From DASUMP01 sp036277635 (GTDB taxonomy: Bacteria; Actinomycetota; Acidimicrobiia; IMCC26256; PALSA-610), in contig DASUMP010000246.1 of assembly GCA_036277635.1 (NCBI GenBank), forward strand, positions 1 through 25,549: a stretch of 25,549 nt of DNA, written 5' to 3'. The translations under genes and the position numbers were made by a program. This document shows, in pieces, positions 6,011 to 14,232 of the stretch; the first letter of the stretch is position 1; each line of letters opens with the position of its first letter. The notes beneath the pieces were generated by a model, which did not search any database, was not told the origin of the DNA, and saw only the letters and a program-made list of their open reading frames with translations.

Positions 6011-9000
6011 ATGTGCGGGATCGTGGCCGTCGTCCGGCGTCGCAGCGGGGCCGAGGCGCCCGACCTCGATCCGCTCGCGGCCGCACTCGACGTCGCGTCG
6101 AGCGAGCTGCGCGCGGTCGCGGGAGCGACCGGCCTCGACGCCGGCACCCTCGCGACCGCCGCGACGCGTGTCGCCGAGGTGAACGCCGCGCTGCGGGGCG
6201 TGCCCGGACTGCTCGCGCTGCTCACCGACCGGCGGGGCTTCGTGGGGTTGGAACACCGAGCGGAGGAGCTGGCGGGGGCGCTCGTGGCGGTCGAGGCCCG
6301 GCTCGACTCGGAACCGATCGTCTCCGACGCCGACCTCGAAGCGCTGAACGCCGCGCTCGTCGACGCGAAGGACGCGGTGTGGGCGATCCGTCACGACCGC
6401 CTCGGCGCAGCACGCGGCATCGAACAGCTCGCGGGCGGTGCCACGAGTCGCGCTGCGATCGAGGCGTTCGCGTCGATCCAGCTCGCGCTGTCGGCACTCG
6501 AACGCCTCGAGGTGCGGGGCCGCGATTCGGCCGGCTTGCACGTGCTCGTCGTCGACCACGGGCTCGCGCTCGACGACCCCGCGGTCGCGCGGCTCCTCGC
6601 CGGCCGTCGCGACGATCGCTTGTTCACATCGGGGGCGGTCCGGCTCCCGAACGGGCACCTCGCGTTCGTCTACAAGACCGCGGCCGAGATCGGCGAGCTC
6701 GGCGACAACACCGCGCGGTTGCGTGAGCAGATCCGCGACGACGAGCTGTTGCGCCTCGCGCTCGCCGGCGACGACGCGCGCGCGATCGTGCTCGGCCACA
6801 CGCGTTGGGCGAGCGTCGGGATCATCTCCGAGGCGAACGCCCACCCGCTGATCCACGAAGAGATCGACGCGGTCGACGGTCCGTACGTCGCGGCCGCGCT
6901 CAACGGCGACGTCGACAACCACGCCGACCTCAAGGCCCTGAACTCGCTGCAGTTCGACGTCGAGGTCACGACCGACGCGAAGGTGATCCCGGCGCTGGTC
7001 TCGCGGCGACTCGCGGGTGGCGACGACCTGGTCGAGGCGTTCCGCGCCACGGTCGCGACGTTCGAAGGATCGGTCGCGATCGCCGCCCACTCCGCCGTCG
7101 AGCCCGACCGGCTGCTGCTCGCGCAGCGCGGCAGCGGCCAGGCCCTCTACGTCGGTCTCGCCGACGACGCGTTCGTCGTCGCCAGCGAGCCCTACGGTCT
7201 CGTGGAAGAGGCGACGCGCTACGTGCGCCTCGACGGCGAGACCGAGCTCGACCCGGGCGACCCGTCGACGCAGGGTCAGATCGTCGCCCTCGACGCGCGC
7301 GCGGCAGGCACCCTCGACGGCATCGTCCGCCGCTCCTACGACGGCCGTGAGCTCCCGGTGGGTGATGAGGAGCTGCAGACACCGGAGATGACGACGCGCG
7401 ACGTCGACCGCGGCGAGTACCCGCACTACCTCCTGAAGGAGATCTCGGAGTCACCGTCGTCGTTCCGCAAGACCTTGCGCGGTCGCATCGTCGAGCGCGA
7501 CGGACACCTCGCGGTGCAGCTCGGCGACGACGCGCTGCCCGCGGCGCTGCGCGCCCGCCTCCGAGCCGGCGAGATCACGCGCGTGCTCGTCATCGGACAG
7601 GGCACCGCCGCGGTCGCCGGCCAGAGCCTCGCGACCGCCCTGCGCGACGCGGTGCGCGGGCTCCCGGTGACCGTCGAAGCGATCGCGGCCACCGAGCTGT
7701 CGGGGTTCGGGTTGCGCGACGACATGCGCGACACGGTCGTGATCGCGATCAGTCAGAGCGGGACCACCACCGACACGAACCGCACCGTCGACCTGGTGCG
7801 CACTCGCGGCGCGTCGCTCCTCGCGATCGTGAACCGCCGCCAGAGCGACCTCGTCGACAAGAGCGACGGCGTGTTGTTCACCTCCGACGGACGCGACGTC
7901 GAGATGAGCGTCGCGTCGACGAAGGCGTTCTATTCGCAGATCGCCGCCGGATTCCTCCTCGCGTTCGCGATCGCCGACGAGCTCGGCGCGCGCGACCCGG
8001 AGCACGTCGCCCATCGCGACGCCGTCCTCGCCGCGTTGCGTCAGGTCCCTGACGCGATGCTCGAGATGCTCCGACGGCGCGCGCCGATCGCCGGCGCCGC
8101 GCAGCGCCACGGACCGCAGCGGCGCTCGTGGGCGGTCGTCGGCAACGGCGTGAACCGGATCGCGGCGTCCGAAGTGCGCATCAAACTCTCCGAGCTCTGT
8201 TACAAGTCGATCGCGTGCGACGTCACCGAGGACAAGAAGCACATCGACCTGTCGGCCGAGCCGCTGATCCTCGTGTGCGCCGCCGGCCTGCGGGGATCGA
8301 ACGCCGACGACGTCGGCAAGGAGCTCGCCATCTACCGGGCGCACAAAGCCGCGGCGATCGCGATCGTCGACGACGGCGAGTCCCGACTCGGCGCCGCAGT
8401 CGAGACGATCTCGGTCCCGTCGCTGCACCCCTCGGTCGCGTTCGTGCTGTCGACGATGGCCGGTCACCTCTTCGGGTACGAGGCCGCGCTGGCGATCGAC
8501 GCGTCGGCGCGTCCGCTGCGCCAGGCGCGCGCCCGCATCGAGGCGATCATCGCGACCGCGGCCGCGGCAAGCGCGGGCGAGCTCGCCGACGATCTGCTGG
8601 TCCCGCTCGCGCGCGAGCTGGAGCCGAGCGCCGCGCAGTTCTTCGCCGGGTTGCGCGCCGGTGGCTACGACGGCGCGCTGGAGGCACGCACCGCCGTGCG
8701 GCTCGCCTCGCTGTTGCGGTTCGCGACCGGGATCGTCCCGCTCGACGTGTACCAAGTCGAGTTCGGGAAGGTCGGGACCCCGGGCACGTTGATCGACGAC
8801 GTCACCGGCGCGCTGACCGCGGCGATCGACGAGCTCACCCGGCCGGTCGACGCGATCAAGCACCAGGCGAAGACCGTGACCGTCGGGATCTCGCGCTCCG
8901 ACGAGACGCTGCTGCGGGTGCGGCTCGTCGCCGAAGTGCTCGAGGCCGGCGCACCTCGCGACCGGCTCAGCTACCGCGCGCTGCGCACGCTCGTCGCGCT

Positions 9001-9466
9001 CGACGCGTCGGTCGACGCGGTCGTGGGCTTCACGCGCTACCGCATCGACGGCGACGTCGACGGCGACGCCACGATCCACGTCGTCGATCGCGGCGGGGTC
9101 GCGCGCGAGATCCCGAGCCGCACGACCCAGAGCCCCGTCCTGCGGGGCACGAAGCACCGGGCCGCGACCGAGCGCGAGGTCACCGTGGTGCGCGGACGCG
9201 CCGACGGGCGCACGCTGATCCTCGTGCCGGAGGCGAAGGACAACCAGACGACAGGGCTGACCCTGCTGCACGTCCGGTTCCACGACCGGTTGCCCGCCGA
9301 GGTCGCGCGCCGGGTGCTGCAGGGGTACCGCGACCGCTACGCCGCGATCCGCGACCAGGTCACCGAGACGGAACCCTCGATGCGCGACGAGGTCCTCGGC
9401 GAGCTCGACCTCGTCGAGCTGCTCACCGAGCCAGTGGTCCGCCTCGCCGACCACTGGCGCAGCTAG
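6011..9466 (+). CDS. glmS: Giant GlmS-like glutamine-fructose-6-phosphate aminotransferase (isomerizing)
   Basis: GlmS makes glucosamine-6-phosphate from fructose-6-phosphate and glutamine. Visible here: N-terminal nucleophile Cys2 (MCGIVA), RLEVRGRDSAG (165-175), TRW (264-266), NAHP, oxyanion residues Asn298-Gly299 and Asp322 of the glutaminase domain; the LLKEISESPSSFRKTLRGR linker (474-492); first SIS domain with SQSGTTTDT (581-589) and ASTKAF; second SIS domain with Glu721, Lys725, Glu728 and His744, whose spacing equals E. coli Glu481, Lys485, Glu488 and His504; and AKTVTV (953-958), matching the E. coli tail with catalytic Lys603. At 1151 residues it is nearly double the usual 610. Extra parts are about 140 residues after Cys2, about 110 after the second SIS domain, and about 190 at the C-terminus. 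Its place next to glmM supports the GlmS role. Confidence 0.88.
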   Translation: MCGIVAVVRRRSGAEAPDLDPLAAALDVASSELRAVAGATGLDAGTLATAATRVAEVNAALRGVPGLLALLTDRRGFVGLEHRAEELAGALVAVEARLDSEPIVSDADLEALNAALVDAKDAVWAIRHDRLGAARGIEQLAGGATSRAAIEAFASIQLALSALERLEVRGRDSAGLHVLVVDHGLALDDPAVARLLAGRRDDRLFTSGAVRLPNGHLAFVYKTAAEIGELGDNTARLREQIRDDELLRLALAGDDARAIVLGHTRWASVGIISEANAHPLIHEEIDAVDGPYVAAALNGDVDNHADLKALNSLQFDVEVTTDAKVIPALVSRRLAGGDDLVEAFRATVATFEGSVAIAAHSAVEPDRLLLAQRGSGQALYVGLADDAFVVASEPYGLVEEATRYVRLDGETELDPGDPSTQGQIVALDARAAGTLDGIVRRSYDGRELPVGDEELQTPEMTTRDVDRGEYPHYLLKEISESPSSFRKTLRGRIVERDGHLAVQLGDDALPAALRARLRAGEITRVLVIGQGTAAVAGQSLATALRDAVRGLPVTVEAIAATELSGFGLRDDMRDTVVIAISQSGTTTDTNRTVDLVRTRGASLLAIVNRRQSDLVDKSDGVLFTSDGRDVEMSVASTKAFYSQIAAGFLLAFAIADELGARDPEHVAHRDAVLAALRQVPDAMLEMLRRRAPIAGAAQRHGPQRRSWAVVGNGVNRIAASEVRIKLSELCYKSIACDVTEDKKHIDLSAEPLILVCAAGLRGSNADDVGKELAIYRAHKAAAIAIVDDGESRLGAAVETISVPSLHPSVAFVLSTMAGHLFGYEAALAIDASARPLRQARARIEAIIATAAAASAGELADDLLVPLARELEPSAAQFFAGLRAGGYDGALEARTAVRLASLLRFATGIVPLDVYQVEFGKVGTPGTLIDDVTGALTAAIDELTRPVDAIKHQAKTVTVGISRSDETLLRVRLVAEVLEAGAPRDRLSYRALRTLVALDASVDAVVGFTRYRIDGDVDGDATIHVVDRGGVAREIPSRTTQSPVLRGTKHRAATEREVTVVRGRADGRTLILVPEAKDNQTTGLTLLHVRFHDRLPAEVARRVLQGYRDRYAAIRDQVTETEPSMRDEVLGELDLVELLTEPVVRLADHWRS

Positions 9467-9515
9467 CCGAGCGCCACGCTTCCGGCCCCCGCGCGGGTCG
9501 GCACGCGCCCGACGC

Positions 9516-9521
9516 GACAAT
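9516..9521 (+). promoter_or_regulatory. Candidate -10 box for nnr
   Basis: GACAAT matches four of six bases of TATAAT and lies 7 bases before the ATG at 9529, the spacing of a leaderless transcript. It overlaps the other possible start at 9520, which favours 9529. No -35 box is clear. Confidence 0.3.
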
Positions 9522-9528
9522 GGCGGCG

Positions 9529-10986
9529 ATGCACCCGGTCCTGACGCCGAGCGAGATGGCCGCCGCCGATCGCCGTGCGGTGGAACGCGGGACCTCCGAA
9601 GCCGTGCTGGTGGAGCGCGCGGGCACCGCGGTGGCGTGGGCAGCGCGGAGGATGCTCGGGGGCACGTACGGGCGCCGCGTCACCGTGGTTGCGGGCAAGG
9701 GCAACAACGGTGCCGACGGATGCGTCGCGGCGCGGCGGCTCGCGGCGTGGGGCGTCCGGGTCGACACCTACGAGCTCGCGACCGGTGTCGACGCGGCCGC
9801 GTTCCGGAGATCCGTCGCGAGGGCCGACCTCGTGATCGACGCGATGTTCGGCACCGGCTTGCGGGCCGCGCTCGCGGGCGACGCGCTCGTCGTGGTCGAC
9901 GCGGTCGCCGAGGAACGGACCCGACGCGCGTTGGCGGTCCTCGCGGTCGACATCCCGTCGGGCGTCGACGGCGCGACCGGCGGCGTCGACGGCGCGGCGG
10001 TCGTGGCCGACGAGACGCTGACGTTCGCGGCGCGCAAACCCGGCCTGCTGTTCCCTCCCGGACGCACGCACGCGGGCGTGGTGCACGTCGCCGACATCGG
10101 CATCGACGTCGCAGGGTTGTCGCGCGCGTCGGTCCTCGACGTCGAGGATCTCGCCTTGGTCCCTCGCGACCCGTCCGCGCACAAGTGGTCGAGCGGGTTG
10201 ATGGTCGTCGCCGGGTCCGAAGGGATGACCGGAGCGGCGCTCCTGGTCGCTCGCGCCGCGGCGCGTACCGGCGCGGGGATGGTCGTGTGCGCACTGCCCG
10301 GTCGCGACGCGGCCGCGCGCGCGTCGGGTTCCGAGATCGTGACGCGCGCGCTGCCGGCCACCCCGGAGGGCGCGCTCGACACCGACGCCGCGCGACTCGT
10401 GCTGCGCGACCTGCACCGCTTCCGCGCGCTGGCGCTCGGTCCCGGTCTCGGCCGCGACGACCGCACTGCCGCCGCGGTGGCGCGACTGGTCGCCGAGGCA
10501 CCGTGCCCGATCGTCGTCGATGCCGACGCGCTCCATGCCCTCGCCGACGATCCCGCGCCACTGCGGGTGCGGCACACGGCCGGACTCCCACCCGCGGTCC
10601 TCACGCCCCACGCCGGCGAGTACGAACGGCTCGCGCACGAGCCGGTGGGCGCCGACCGGATCGCGGCGGCGCGCCGGCTGGCGGCTCGGCTCGACGCGAT
10701 CGTGCTGCTGAAGGGTCCCGGCACCGTCGTGAGCAGCCCCGCCGGCGACGTGGTCGTGAACACGACCGACGACGTCGCGCTCGCGACCGCGGGAACCGGC
10801 GACGTGCTGACCGGCGTCATCGGCGCGCTGCTCGCTCGCGGCGTCGATCCCGCGCGGGCGGCGAGCGCCGCCGCGTACCTCCACGGTGCGGCCGCTCGGC
10901 GCGCCGGGACCGCGCCCGGCCTGGTCGCAAGTGACGTGATCGAGGCCCTACCCCGTACGCTGGCGGCGCTCCCGACCCGACCGTGA
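9529..10986 (+). CDS. nnr: Bifunctional NAD(P)H-hydrate epimerase / ADP-dependent NAD(P)H-hydrate dehydratase
   Basis: Nnr repairs hydrated NAD(P)H: the N-terminal half epimerises the R and S hydrates and the C-terminal half dehydrates the S form using ADP. The N-terminal YjeF-type domain (about 1-210) shows MHPVLTPSEMAAADRRA, VVAGKGNNGADG and the catalytic-region Asp in DAMFGTG. The C-terminal ribokinase-like domain (about 215-480) shows KWSSGLMVVAGS, LTPHAGEYERL, LLKGPGTVV and TAGTGDVLTGVIGALL. I chose ATG 9529 (485 residues) because MHPVLTP is the usual start; an in-frame ATG at 9520 would add three residues. It opens the nine-gene run to tsaD. Confidence 0.95.
   Translation: MHPVLTPSEMAAADRRAVERGTSEAVLVERAGTAVAWAARRMLGGTYGRRVTVVAGKGNNGADGCVAARRLAAWGVRVDTYELATGVDAAAFRRSVARADLVIDAMFGTGLRAALAGDALVVVDAVAEERTRRALAVLAVDIPSGVDGATGGVDGAAVVADETLTFAARKPGLLFPPGRTHAGVVHVADIGIDVAGLSRASVLDVEDLALVPRDPSAHKWSSGLMVVAGSEGMTGAALLVARAAARTGAGMVVCALPGRDAAARASGSEIVTRALPATPEGALDTDAARLVLRDLHRFRALALGPGLGRDDRTAAAVARLVAEAPCPIVVDADALHALADDPAPLRVRHTAGLPPAVLTPHAGEYERLAHEPVGADRIAAARRLAARLDAIVLLKGPGTVVSSPAGDVVVNTTDDVALATAGTGDVLTGVIGALLARGVDPARAASAAAYLHGAAARRAGTAPGLVASDVIEALPRTLAALPTRP
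10931..10961 (+). promoter_or_regulatory. Candidate internal promoter for the CBS-protein gene
   Basis: GTGACG (10931-10936) and TACGCT (10956-10961) are 19 bases apart inside the end of nnr. TACGCT belongs to CCCGTACGCTGGCGG, a near copy of the sequence before the glmS-like gene. A start near 10968 would give a leader of about 33 bases with a good ribosome site. Confidence 0.3.
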
Positions 10987-11000
10987 ACGTTGGAGGACCG

Positions 11001-11471
11001 ATGGCGACCACCACCCGCGTGCGCGAGGTGATGACCACGCAGGTGGCGACGCTGCGCGCGGACCAGCCGATCAGCGAGGCCGCCGATCTGCTCGCCGCCG
11101 GGCGCTACGGCGCCATGCCGGTCGTCGACGACTCGGGGCGGCTCGTCGGACTGCTGCGCGACGAAGACCTGATCGTCTCCGAAGCCCGCTTGCACGTGCC
11201 GACCGTCATCTCGTTCCTCGGTGCGACGTTCACACTGCCGGGGGCGCAGCACCGCTTCGAGGACGAGCTGAAGAAGGTCGCCGGCTCCCGCGTCGCCGAC
11301 GTGATGGACGCCGACCCGCCGACCATCGGTGCCGACGACACCGTCGAGGATCTCGCGACCGCGATGTACGAGCGCGACGTGTCGCACCTCCCCGTCGTCG
11401 ACGCGTCGGGCGCGCTGGTCGGGATCGTGGCGCGCGGCGACCTGGTGCGGTTCATCGCTCGCACGACGTGA
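11001..11471 (+). CDS. CBS-domain pair protein
   Basis: The 156-residue protein consists of two CBS motifs: about 8-62 (VREVMTTQVATLRADQPIS ... MPVVDDSGRLVGLLRDEDL) and about 97-153 (VADVMDADPPTIGADDTVE ... LPVVDASGALVGIVARGDL). A linker of about 30 residues (ISFLGATFTLPGAQHRFEDE) joins them. Such Bateman modules bind adenosine nucleotides or S-adenosylmethionine and act as regulators, often as dimers; no catalytic domain is attached. GGAGG lies 5 bases before the ATG at 11001, so this start is preferred over an in-frame GTG at 10983 that overlaps the nnr stop. It overlaps alr by 4 bases. Its partner and ligand cannot be told from the sequence. Confidence 0.92.
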   Translation: MATTTRVREVMTTQVATLRADQPISEAADLLAAGRYGAMPVVDDSGRLVGLLRDEDLIVSEARLHVPTVISFLGATFTLPGAQHRFEDELKKVAGSRVADVMDADPPTIGADDTVEDLATAMYERDVSHLPVVDASGALVGIVARGDLVRFIARTT

Positions 11472-12589
11472 GCGGATCGCGGCCGACCTGGGCCGACATC
11501 GATCTCGACGCCGTGCGCGCCAACGTCGCGACCTTGCGCGACCACTCCGCACCGGCGGCGCTCCTCGCCGTCGTGAAGTCGGACGGGTACGGCCACGGCG
11601 CCGTTGCGATCGCCCGCGCCGCGCTCGACGCCGGGGCGGAGTGGTTGGGAGTCGCGTTGGTGGAGGAGGGCGTCGCGTTGCGGGCCGCCGGGATCCGCGC
11701 CCCGGTCCTCGTGTTGTCGCAACCCGCGCCGGCCAGCGCCGCCGACGTCGTGGCGCACGACCTGACGCCCGTCGTCGACACCGCGGCCGGCATCGACGCG
11801 CTCGCTCGCGCCGCCGGTCCCGAGCCGCTGGCGGTGCACCTCAAGGTCGACACCGGGATGCACCGCGTCGGGTGCGCGCCCGCCGACGCGCTCGGGTTGG
11901 CGCGCGACATCACGAGTCGCGCCGCGCTGCGCCTGGGCGGCGTGTGCACGCACTTCGCAGTCGCCGACGAACCCGACGACCCGTACACCGGCGAACAGCT
12001 CCACGCGTTCGGGGGCGTGCTCGCCGACCTCGAGCGCGCCGGCATCGACCCCGGCATCGTCCACGCCGCGAACACCGCGGGCGCCCTCTCGTTCCCCGAC
12101 GCCCGCTTCGACCTCGTGCGGGTCGGCATCGGCGTGTACGGCATCGCGCCCGCGCCGGCACTCGCAGGGATCGTGCGGCTGCGGCCCGCGCTGGCGCTGC
12201 GATCGCGGGTCTCGCACGTCCGGCGACTGCCGGCAGGCAGCCGGATCTCGTACGGATTGTGGTACCGGCTCGCGCGCGACGCCACGATCGCCACCGTGCC
12301 GATCGGCTACGGCGACGGAGTCCCTCGCGCACTCGCGACGCAGGGTGGGCAGGTGCTCGTCGGTGGCAAGCGACGCCCGATCGCGGGCACGATCACGATG
12401 GACCAGCTGATGGTCGATGTCGGCGACGACCCCGTCGATGTCGGCGACGACGTCGTGCTCATCGGCGGGCAGGGTGACGAGACGATCACCGCCGACGAGT
12501 GGGCGAGACGGATGGACACGATCGCGTACGAAGTCGTGTGCGGGATCGGACCGCGCGTCCCCCGTCGGTACTCGGGTGCCGACACGTGA
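11468..12589 (+). CDS. alr: Alanine racemase
   Basis: Alr interconverts L- and D-alanine with pyridoxal phosphate, supplying D-alanine for peptidoglycan. The 373-residue protein has the PLP-binding lysine in AVVKSDGYGHG (Lys37), the VKVDTGMHR-like segment (HLKVDTGMHRVG), VRVGIGVYGIAP, the catalytic Tyr in SRISYGLWY (Tyr262), VPIGYGDGVPR and TITMDQLMVDVG. Length is normal. It starts at GTG 11468, whose last two bases begin the stop of the CBS-protein gene (GTGA overlap), and ends by overlapping the hydrolase start in the same way. The alr-hydrolase-tsaE order is shared with Streptomyces, from memory. Confidence 0.97.
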   Translation: MSGSRPTWADIDLDAVRANVATLRDHSAPAALLAVVKSDGYGHGAVAIARAALDAGAEWLGVALVEEGVALRAAGIRAPVLVLSQPAPASAADVVAHDLTPVVDTAAGIDALARAAGPEPLAVHLKVDTGMHRVGCAPADALGLARDITSRAALRLGGVCTHFAVADEPDDPYTGEQLHAFGGVLADLERAGIDPGIVHAANTAGALSFPDARFDLVRVGIGVYGIAPAPALAGIVRLRPALALRSRVSHVRRLPAGSRISYGLWYRLARDATIATVPIGYGDGVPRALATQGGQVLVGGKRRPIAGTITMDQLMVDVGDDPVDVGDDVVLIGGQGDETITADEWARRMDTIAYEVVCGIGPRVPRRYSGADT

Positions 12590-13578
12590 GCGCGACTCGG
12601 CGTGCGCTCGGGATCGCCGCACTCGGAGCCACCGCGATCGCGGCCGTTGCGTACGGCGCGCCGCGCATCGCCGCGTCGCGCATCCGTCGTGCGCCCGACC
12701 CCGACGGACCCCGCGTGCTCGAGCCCGCGGTGCGCACGACGCACTGGATCCCGAGCCACGACGGCGGCGTCATCCACGTGGTCGAGTCGGGTTCGGGTCC
12801 GCCGATCGTGCTCTCCCACGGCGTCACGTTGTCGGTGCGCACCTGGTTCCACCAGCTCGAGGATCTCCCGGCCGAGGGCTTCCGCGTGCTCGCGTTCGAT
12901 CATCGCGGGCACGGCCGATCGGAGCTCGGCACCGCGGGCCACTCGCTCGACAACCTCGCCGAAGACGTGCGCAGCGTGCTCGAAGCACTCGACCTGCGCG
13001 ACGCAGTGCTCGTCGGACACTCGATGGGCGGCGTCGCGGTGCAGTCGTTCGCGATCCGGTTCCCCGACGTGCTGCGCGAGCGCGTGGCGGGGATCGTGCT
13101 GCTCTCGACGTTGGCGCGCGCGCCGTTGGGGTCGCAGGCGACTCGGCTCAAGGCGCGCATCGAACGCCTCACGCGCCGCGCCCCCGACACGACGCGTGCG
13201 TGGGCGGCGCCCAATCTGGGCCTGCTGCTCGCGCGCCTCGGGTTCGGCCAGGATCCGCAGCCGACGCACGTCGAGATGGTGCGTCAGATGATGCTCGAGT
13301 GCACGCCCGCGACGCGCCGTGACGCGCCCGCCGTGCTGATCGGACTCGACCTGGTCGACGACCTCCGCGCCGTCGACGTCCCGACGCTCGTGATCGGCGG
13401 GACCGCCGACATCCTCACGCCGCCCCACGAGTCGCGACGCCTGGCCGAGACGATCCCCGGCGCTCGCCTGCACCTCGTCGCCGGCGCCGGACACATGGTG
13501 ATGCTGGAGCGCACCGCGGAGTTCCACCGCGTCCTCACCGACTTCGCGCGCGAGGCCGTCGCCCGTCGGCACGCGTGA
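12586..13578 (+). CDS. Alpha/beta hydrolase with N-terminal membrane or signal segment
   Basis: The 330-residue protein has an N-terminal hydrophobic stretch (about 7-32, ALGIAALGATAIAAVAYGAP) that is either a signal anchor or an uncleaved helix, followed by an alpha/beta hydrolase fold. Catalytic residues are Ser146 in GHSMGG, Asp275 in GTADILTP and His303 in GAGHMVM; SHG (77-79) and FDHRGHGRS are also typical. Substrate unknown: esterase, lipase or peptidase are all possible. The GTG at 12586 overlaps the alr stop, and starting further upstream would only add sequence from inside alr. A hydrolase at this place beside alr and tsaE recurs in other actinobacteria, from memory. Confidence 0.93.
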   Translation: MSATRRALGIAALGATAIAAVAYGAPRIAASRIRRAPDPDGPRVLEPAVRTTHWIPSHDGGVIHVVESGSGPPIVLSHGVTLSVRTWFHQLEDLPAEGFRVLAFDHRGHGRSELGTAGHSLDNLAEDVRSVLEALDLRDAVLVGHSMGGVAVQSFAIRFPDVLRERVAGIVLLSTLARAPLGSQATRLKARIERLTRRAPDTTRAWAAPNLGLLLARLGFGQDPQPTHVEMVRQMMLECTPATRRDAPAVLIGLDLVDDLRAVDVPTLVIGGTADILTPPHESRRLAETIPGARLHLVAGAGHMVMLERTAEFHRVLTDFAREAVARRHA

Positions 13579-13587
13579 GGGCGGCGG

Positions 13588-13593
13588 TAGCAT
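13588..13593 (+). promoter_or_regulatory. Candidate -10 box upstream of the uracil-DNA glycosylase gene
   Basis: TAGCAT (TAnnnT) lies in the 42-base gap after the hydrolase gene, the widest gap in this run of genes. A start near 13600 would leave about 20 bases of leader with a GGGGGAG ribosome site. No -35 box is obvious. It could give the glycosylase and tsaEBD their own transcript. Confidence 0.3.
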
Positions 13594-13620
13594 CGACCGG
13601 TCCCGTATCGGGGGAGCCGC

Positions 13621-14232
13621 GTGTCGCTCGAACCCCTGCTCTCGCACCCCGCGTTCGCGGCGGGCGACTCCCTCCCCGACGTCGCTCGGGCGGCCGCCAC
13701 GTGCACCCTGTGCACCCTCGCACCGACGCGGACCCAAGTGGTGTTCGGCAGCGGCACCGAGTCCGCCGAGCTGATGTTCGTGGGTGAAGGCCCGGGCGAA
13801 CAGGAAGACCTCCAGGGGCTCCCGTTCGTCGGGCGGTCCGGTCAGCTCCTCACCCGTTTGATCGAAGGCATCGGGCTCACCCGTGACGACGTGTACATCG
13901 CCAACGTCGTGAAGTGCCGACCGCCGGGCAACCGCGACCCGCAACCGGCCGAGGTGGCGGCGTGCAGCCCGTGGCTCGATCGCCAGCTCCAGCTCGTCGA
14001 GCCGCGCGTGCTCGTCACGTTGGGGAAGCACGCGACGCACCTGGTGCTCGACACCAAGGTCGGCATCACCAAGCTGCGGGGCCAGCAGTTCCCGCTCGAA
14101 CGAGCCGGCGTGCGCGCCGTCGTGATCCCGACGTTGCACCCCGCGTTCGTCTTGCGCGGCGGCGGGGCCGCGCTCGCCGAGGCGCGCGCCGACTTCGTGA
14201 AGATCAAGCGCGCCCTCGGCCGGGCCGCGTGA
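13621..14232 (+). CDS. Iron-sulfur uracil-DNA glycosylase (type 4 family)
   Basis: This enzyme family removes uracil left in DNA by cytosine deamination. The 203-residue product has motif GEGPGEQED (55-63), LPFVGRSGQLL, the NVVKCRPPGNRDP segment, and the HPAF motif (173-176). Four cysteines at 28, 31, 99 and 115 match the 4Fe-4S ligand pattern of family 4 enzymes. The start is GTG 13621, preceded by GGGGGAG at good spacing. It ends one base into the tsaE ATG (TGATG), so it is probably translated with the t6A genes, an uncommon partner for them. Confidence 0.95.
   Translation: MSLEPLLSHPAFAAGDSLPDVARAAATCTLCTLAPTRTQVVFGSGTESAELMFVGEGPGEQEDLQGLPFVGRSGQLLTRLIEGIGLTRDDVYIANVVKCRPPGNRDPQPAEVAACSPWLDRQLQLVEPRVLVTLGKHATHLVLDTKVGITKLRGQQFPLERAGVRAVVIPTLHPAFVLRGGGAALAEARADFVKIKRALGRAA

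Noticed and set aside
4574..7426. A 950-codon open frame on the minus strand opposite glmM and the glmS-like gene
   Set aside because: It is rich in Arg, Val, Glu and Asp with no recognisable motif, and it runs antisense to two clearly coding genes. Long antisense frames are expected at this GC content.
6011..9466. The glmS-like gene as two fused or frameshifted genes
   Set aside because: A single frame carries all GlmS motifs in order from Cys2 to AKTVTV, and the extra regions lie between and after them; no internal ribosome site or frame change is needed.
7451..9520. A 689-codon minus-strand open frame opposite the glmS-like gene
   Set aside because: The same low-complexity antisense composition; the plus strand carries the SIS domains and tail motif in one frame.
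13598..13612. Small hairpin (CCCG, TAT, CGGG) overlapping the ribosome site of the glycosylase gene
   Set aside because: Only 4-5 bp; too weak to claim a regulatory role.
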